Of a stretch of DNA of 32,192 bases, positions 30,987 to 32,192 are shown piece after piece. The stretch covers positions 1 through 32,192 of the forward strand of contig JADKBW010000029.1 of assembly GCA_016714905.1 (NCBI GenBank). The letters are read 5' to 3'. Both the position numbers and the translations under genes were made by a program. The notes under the pieces were generated by a model. The model saw only the letters and a program-made list of their open reading frames with translations. It did no database searches and had not been told where the DNA came from. Source of the DNA: Flavobacterium sp. (GTDB lineage: Bacteria; Bacteroidota; Bacteroidia; Flavobacteriales; Flavobacteriaceae). Each line of letters opens with the position of its first letter. Positions within the stretch are counted from its first letter, which is position 1.

Positions 30987-32192
30987 ATGGCTCGCTTCAA
31001 AGAAAACGACTTGCCAAAGTCAAAAATAACGGCGACTTCCTTACAAAAAGCAACGCTAATTTTTAAATATTCAGGCCATCATAAATGGAAATTTTATGTC
31101 GGTTTGGTATTTCTTCTCTTAACGGGAGGAACTGCGTTAGCGTTTCAAAACTGGTAGGAATGCTTATCGATTATGTGAGAACAAAGACCGATGTCTTAGC
31201 CAATAACATCGCTCTTGGATTGGTCTTAATTCTATTCTTACAATCCTTTTTTTCTTTTTTTAGATTGTCACTATTTGTCAATTTTACGGAAAATACACTG
31301 GCAAATTTGCGTTTAGCGCTCTACAGCAATTTGGTAAAACTACCGATGTCTTTCTTTTCTCAAAAAAGAGTAGGTGAATTAAACAGTAGAATAAGTTCTG
31401 ACATCACACAAATTCAAGATACTTTAACGTCGACCATAGCTGAATTTTTGAGACAATTTATTTTGATAATCGGCGGCGTAATTCTTTTAGCAAATGAAAG
31501 TTTCAAACTAACCTTACTCATGCTTTCAGTTGTGCCACTCGTTGCTATCGCGGCCGTGGTATTTGGTCGATTTATACGCAAGTACTCTAAAAAAGTACAG
31601 GACCAAGTTGCCGAAAGTCAAGTCATTGTAGAAGAAACCATGCAGGGCATTAGTATTGTCAAAGCTTTTGCGAACGAATGGTACGAAATTGCGCGTTACG
31701 ATGGTAAAATTCGTGATATTGTCAAATTAGCCATCAAAGGTGGAAAATACCGTGGCTACTTTGCTTCCTTCATCATCTTTTGCTTATTTGGATCTATTGT
31801 AGCAGTAGTTTGGTATGGCGTGCAATTAAGTATTAGCGGCGAAATGAGCGTTGGGCAATTGATTTCTTTTGTCTTGTACTCGACCTTCGTAGGAGCCTCT
31901 TTTGGTGGCATTGCGGAATTGTATGCACAAATTCAAAAAGCGATTGGTGCAACCGAGCGAGTTTTTGAATTATTGGATGAAAGTCCAGAACAAATAAATA
32001 GTAAAGAGTCAATCCATCAACAAAAAATCAACGGTGATGTAAATTTTATAAACGTAACGTTTAGTTACCCATCACGAAAAGAAATCAAAGTTTTGAAAGG
32101 TGTGAATTTTACAGCAAAAATTTGGACAAAAGATAGCCATTGTAGGACCAAGCGGCGTCGGAAAATCAACGATAGCTTCGCTCCTACTTCGC
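30987..32192 (+). pseudogene. MsbA-type ABC exporter (TM-ATPase fusion), frame-broken and cut by window edge
   Basis: The ATG at 30987 starts MARFKENDLPKSKIT, then the first helix (FYVGLVFLLLTGGTALAF). The frame hits TAG at 31155-31157 after TTTCAAAACTGG. One missing C (TTTCCAAAACTG) would give AFPKLVGMLIDYV and lead into the next frame. That frame runs to about 32119 with five more membrane segments and the coupling-helix region SQVIVEETMQGISIVKAF. A second shift lies in AAAAA at 32116-32120. Removing one A gives AKFGQKIAIVGPSGVGKS, the Walker A. The rest of the ATPase lies outside the window. It probably flips lipids or exports a hydrophobic substrate. Two breaks with intact flanks suggest sequence errors. 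Confidence 0.85.

Overview
The window looks like chromosomal DNA from a Flavobacterium-like member of the Flavobacteriaceae (Bacteroidota). The DNA is AT-rich and Shine-Dalgarno sequences are scarce. Several start regions carry the Bacteroidota-type promoter TTG-N19-21-TAnnTTTG. The window encodes PorX, the type IX secretion (T9SS) response regulator, and large secreted proteins with type A and type B T9SS C-terminal signals. Most genes have recognisable housekeeping or envelope roles. No phage, transposase, CRISPR array or complete mobile element is visible.

Layout. 1-545: the end of an unrecognised gene, a tRNA-Arg(ACG) with its own promoter and terminator, then 160 bp of stacked hairpins ending in a second copy of the tRNA 3' end. 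546-4122: a pentapeptide-repeat protein converging on a three-gene efflux operon (lipoprotein adaptor, MacB-type permease, ATPase). 4363-9310: a NUMOD4/HNH-like DNA-binding protein, a GNAT acetyltransferase, miaE, glyA, fahA and ytxJ. 9451-14208: clpB, a small conserved protein, a secreted TonB-C-like protein, and a membrane-anchored LuxR-type regulator followed by a DUF4199 membrane protein. 14256-19376: minus-strand envelope genes (M1 metallopeptidase, small membrane protein, VTT/DedA protein, PKD-containing T9SS cargo, four-helix membrane protein). 19575-23267: porX, tsaE, alanine dehydrogenase and a DUF4258 protein. 23393-30796: two very large T9SS-type secreted proteins separated by a 951-bp gene-free block rich in dyad symmetry. 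30987 to the end: an MsbA-type ABC exporter, cut by the window edge.

The T9SS theme links PorX with at least three putative cargo proteins. These are a type A CTD protein (17531-18844), a type B 'gliding motility' CTD protein (23393-26341), and a reprolysin-like metalloprotease (27293-30796) that ends in a dockerin-like calcium-loop module instead of a standard CTD.

Three otherwise well-conserved genes (porX, the metalloprotease and the ABC exporter) are broken by one-base insertions or deletions, mostly at runs of A, with intact coding sequence downstream. The simplest reading is residual sequencing or assembly error, though real decay cannot be excluded from sequence alone. The most interesting non-coding structures are the duplicated tRNA-Arg 3' end with nested hairpins (295-468), the REP-like element filling the fahA/ytxJ gap (8821-8920), and the 75-bp symmetric TGTGTGAA array (26858-26932). 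I found no clear new defence or biosynthetic system. The best candidates for undescribed biology are the dockerin-like C-terminal module and the NUMOD4-type single-gene protein.
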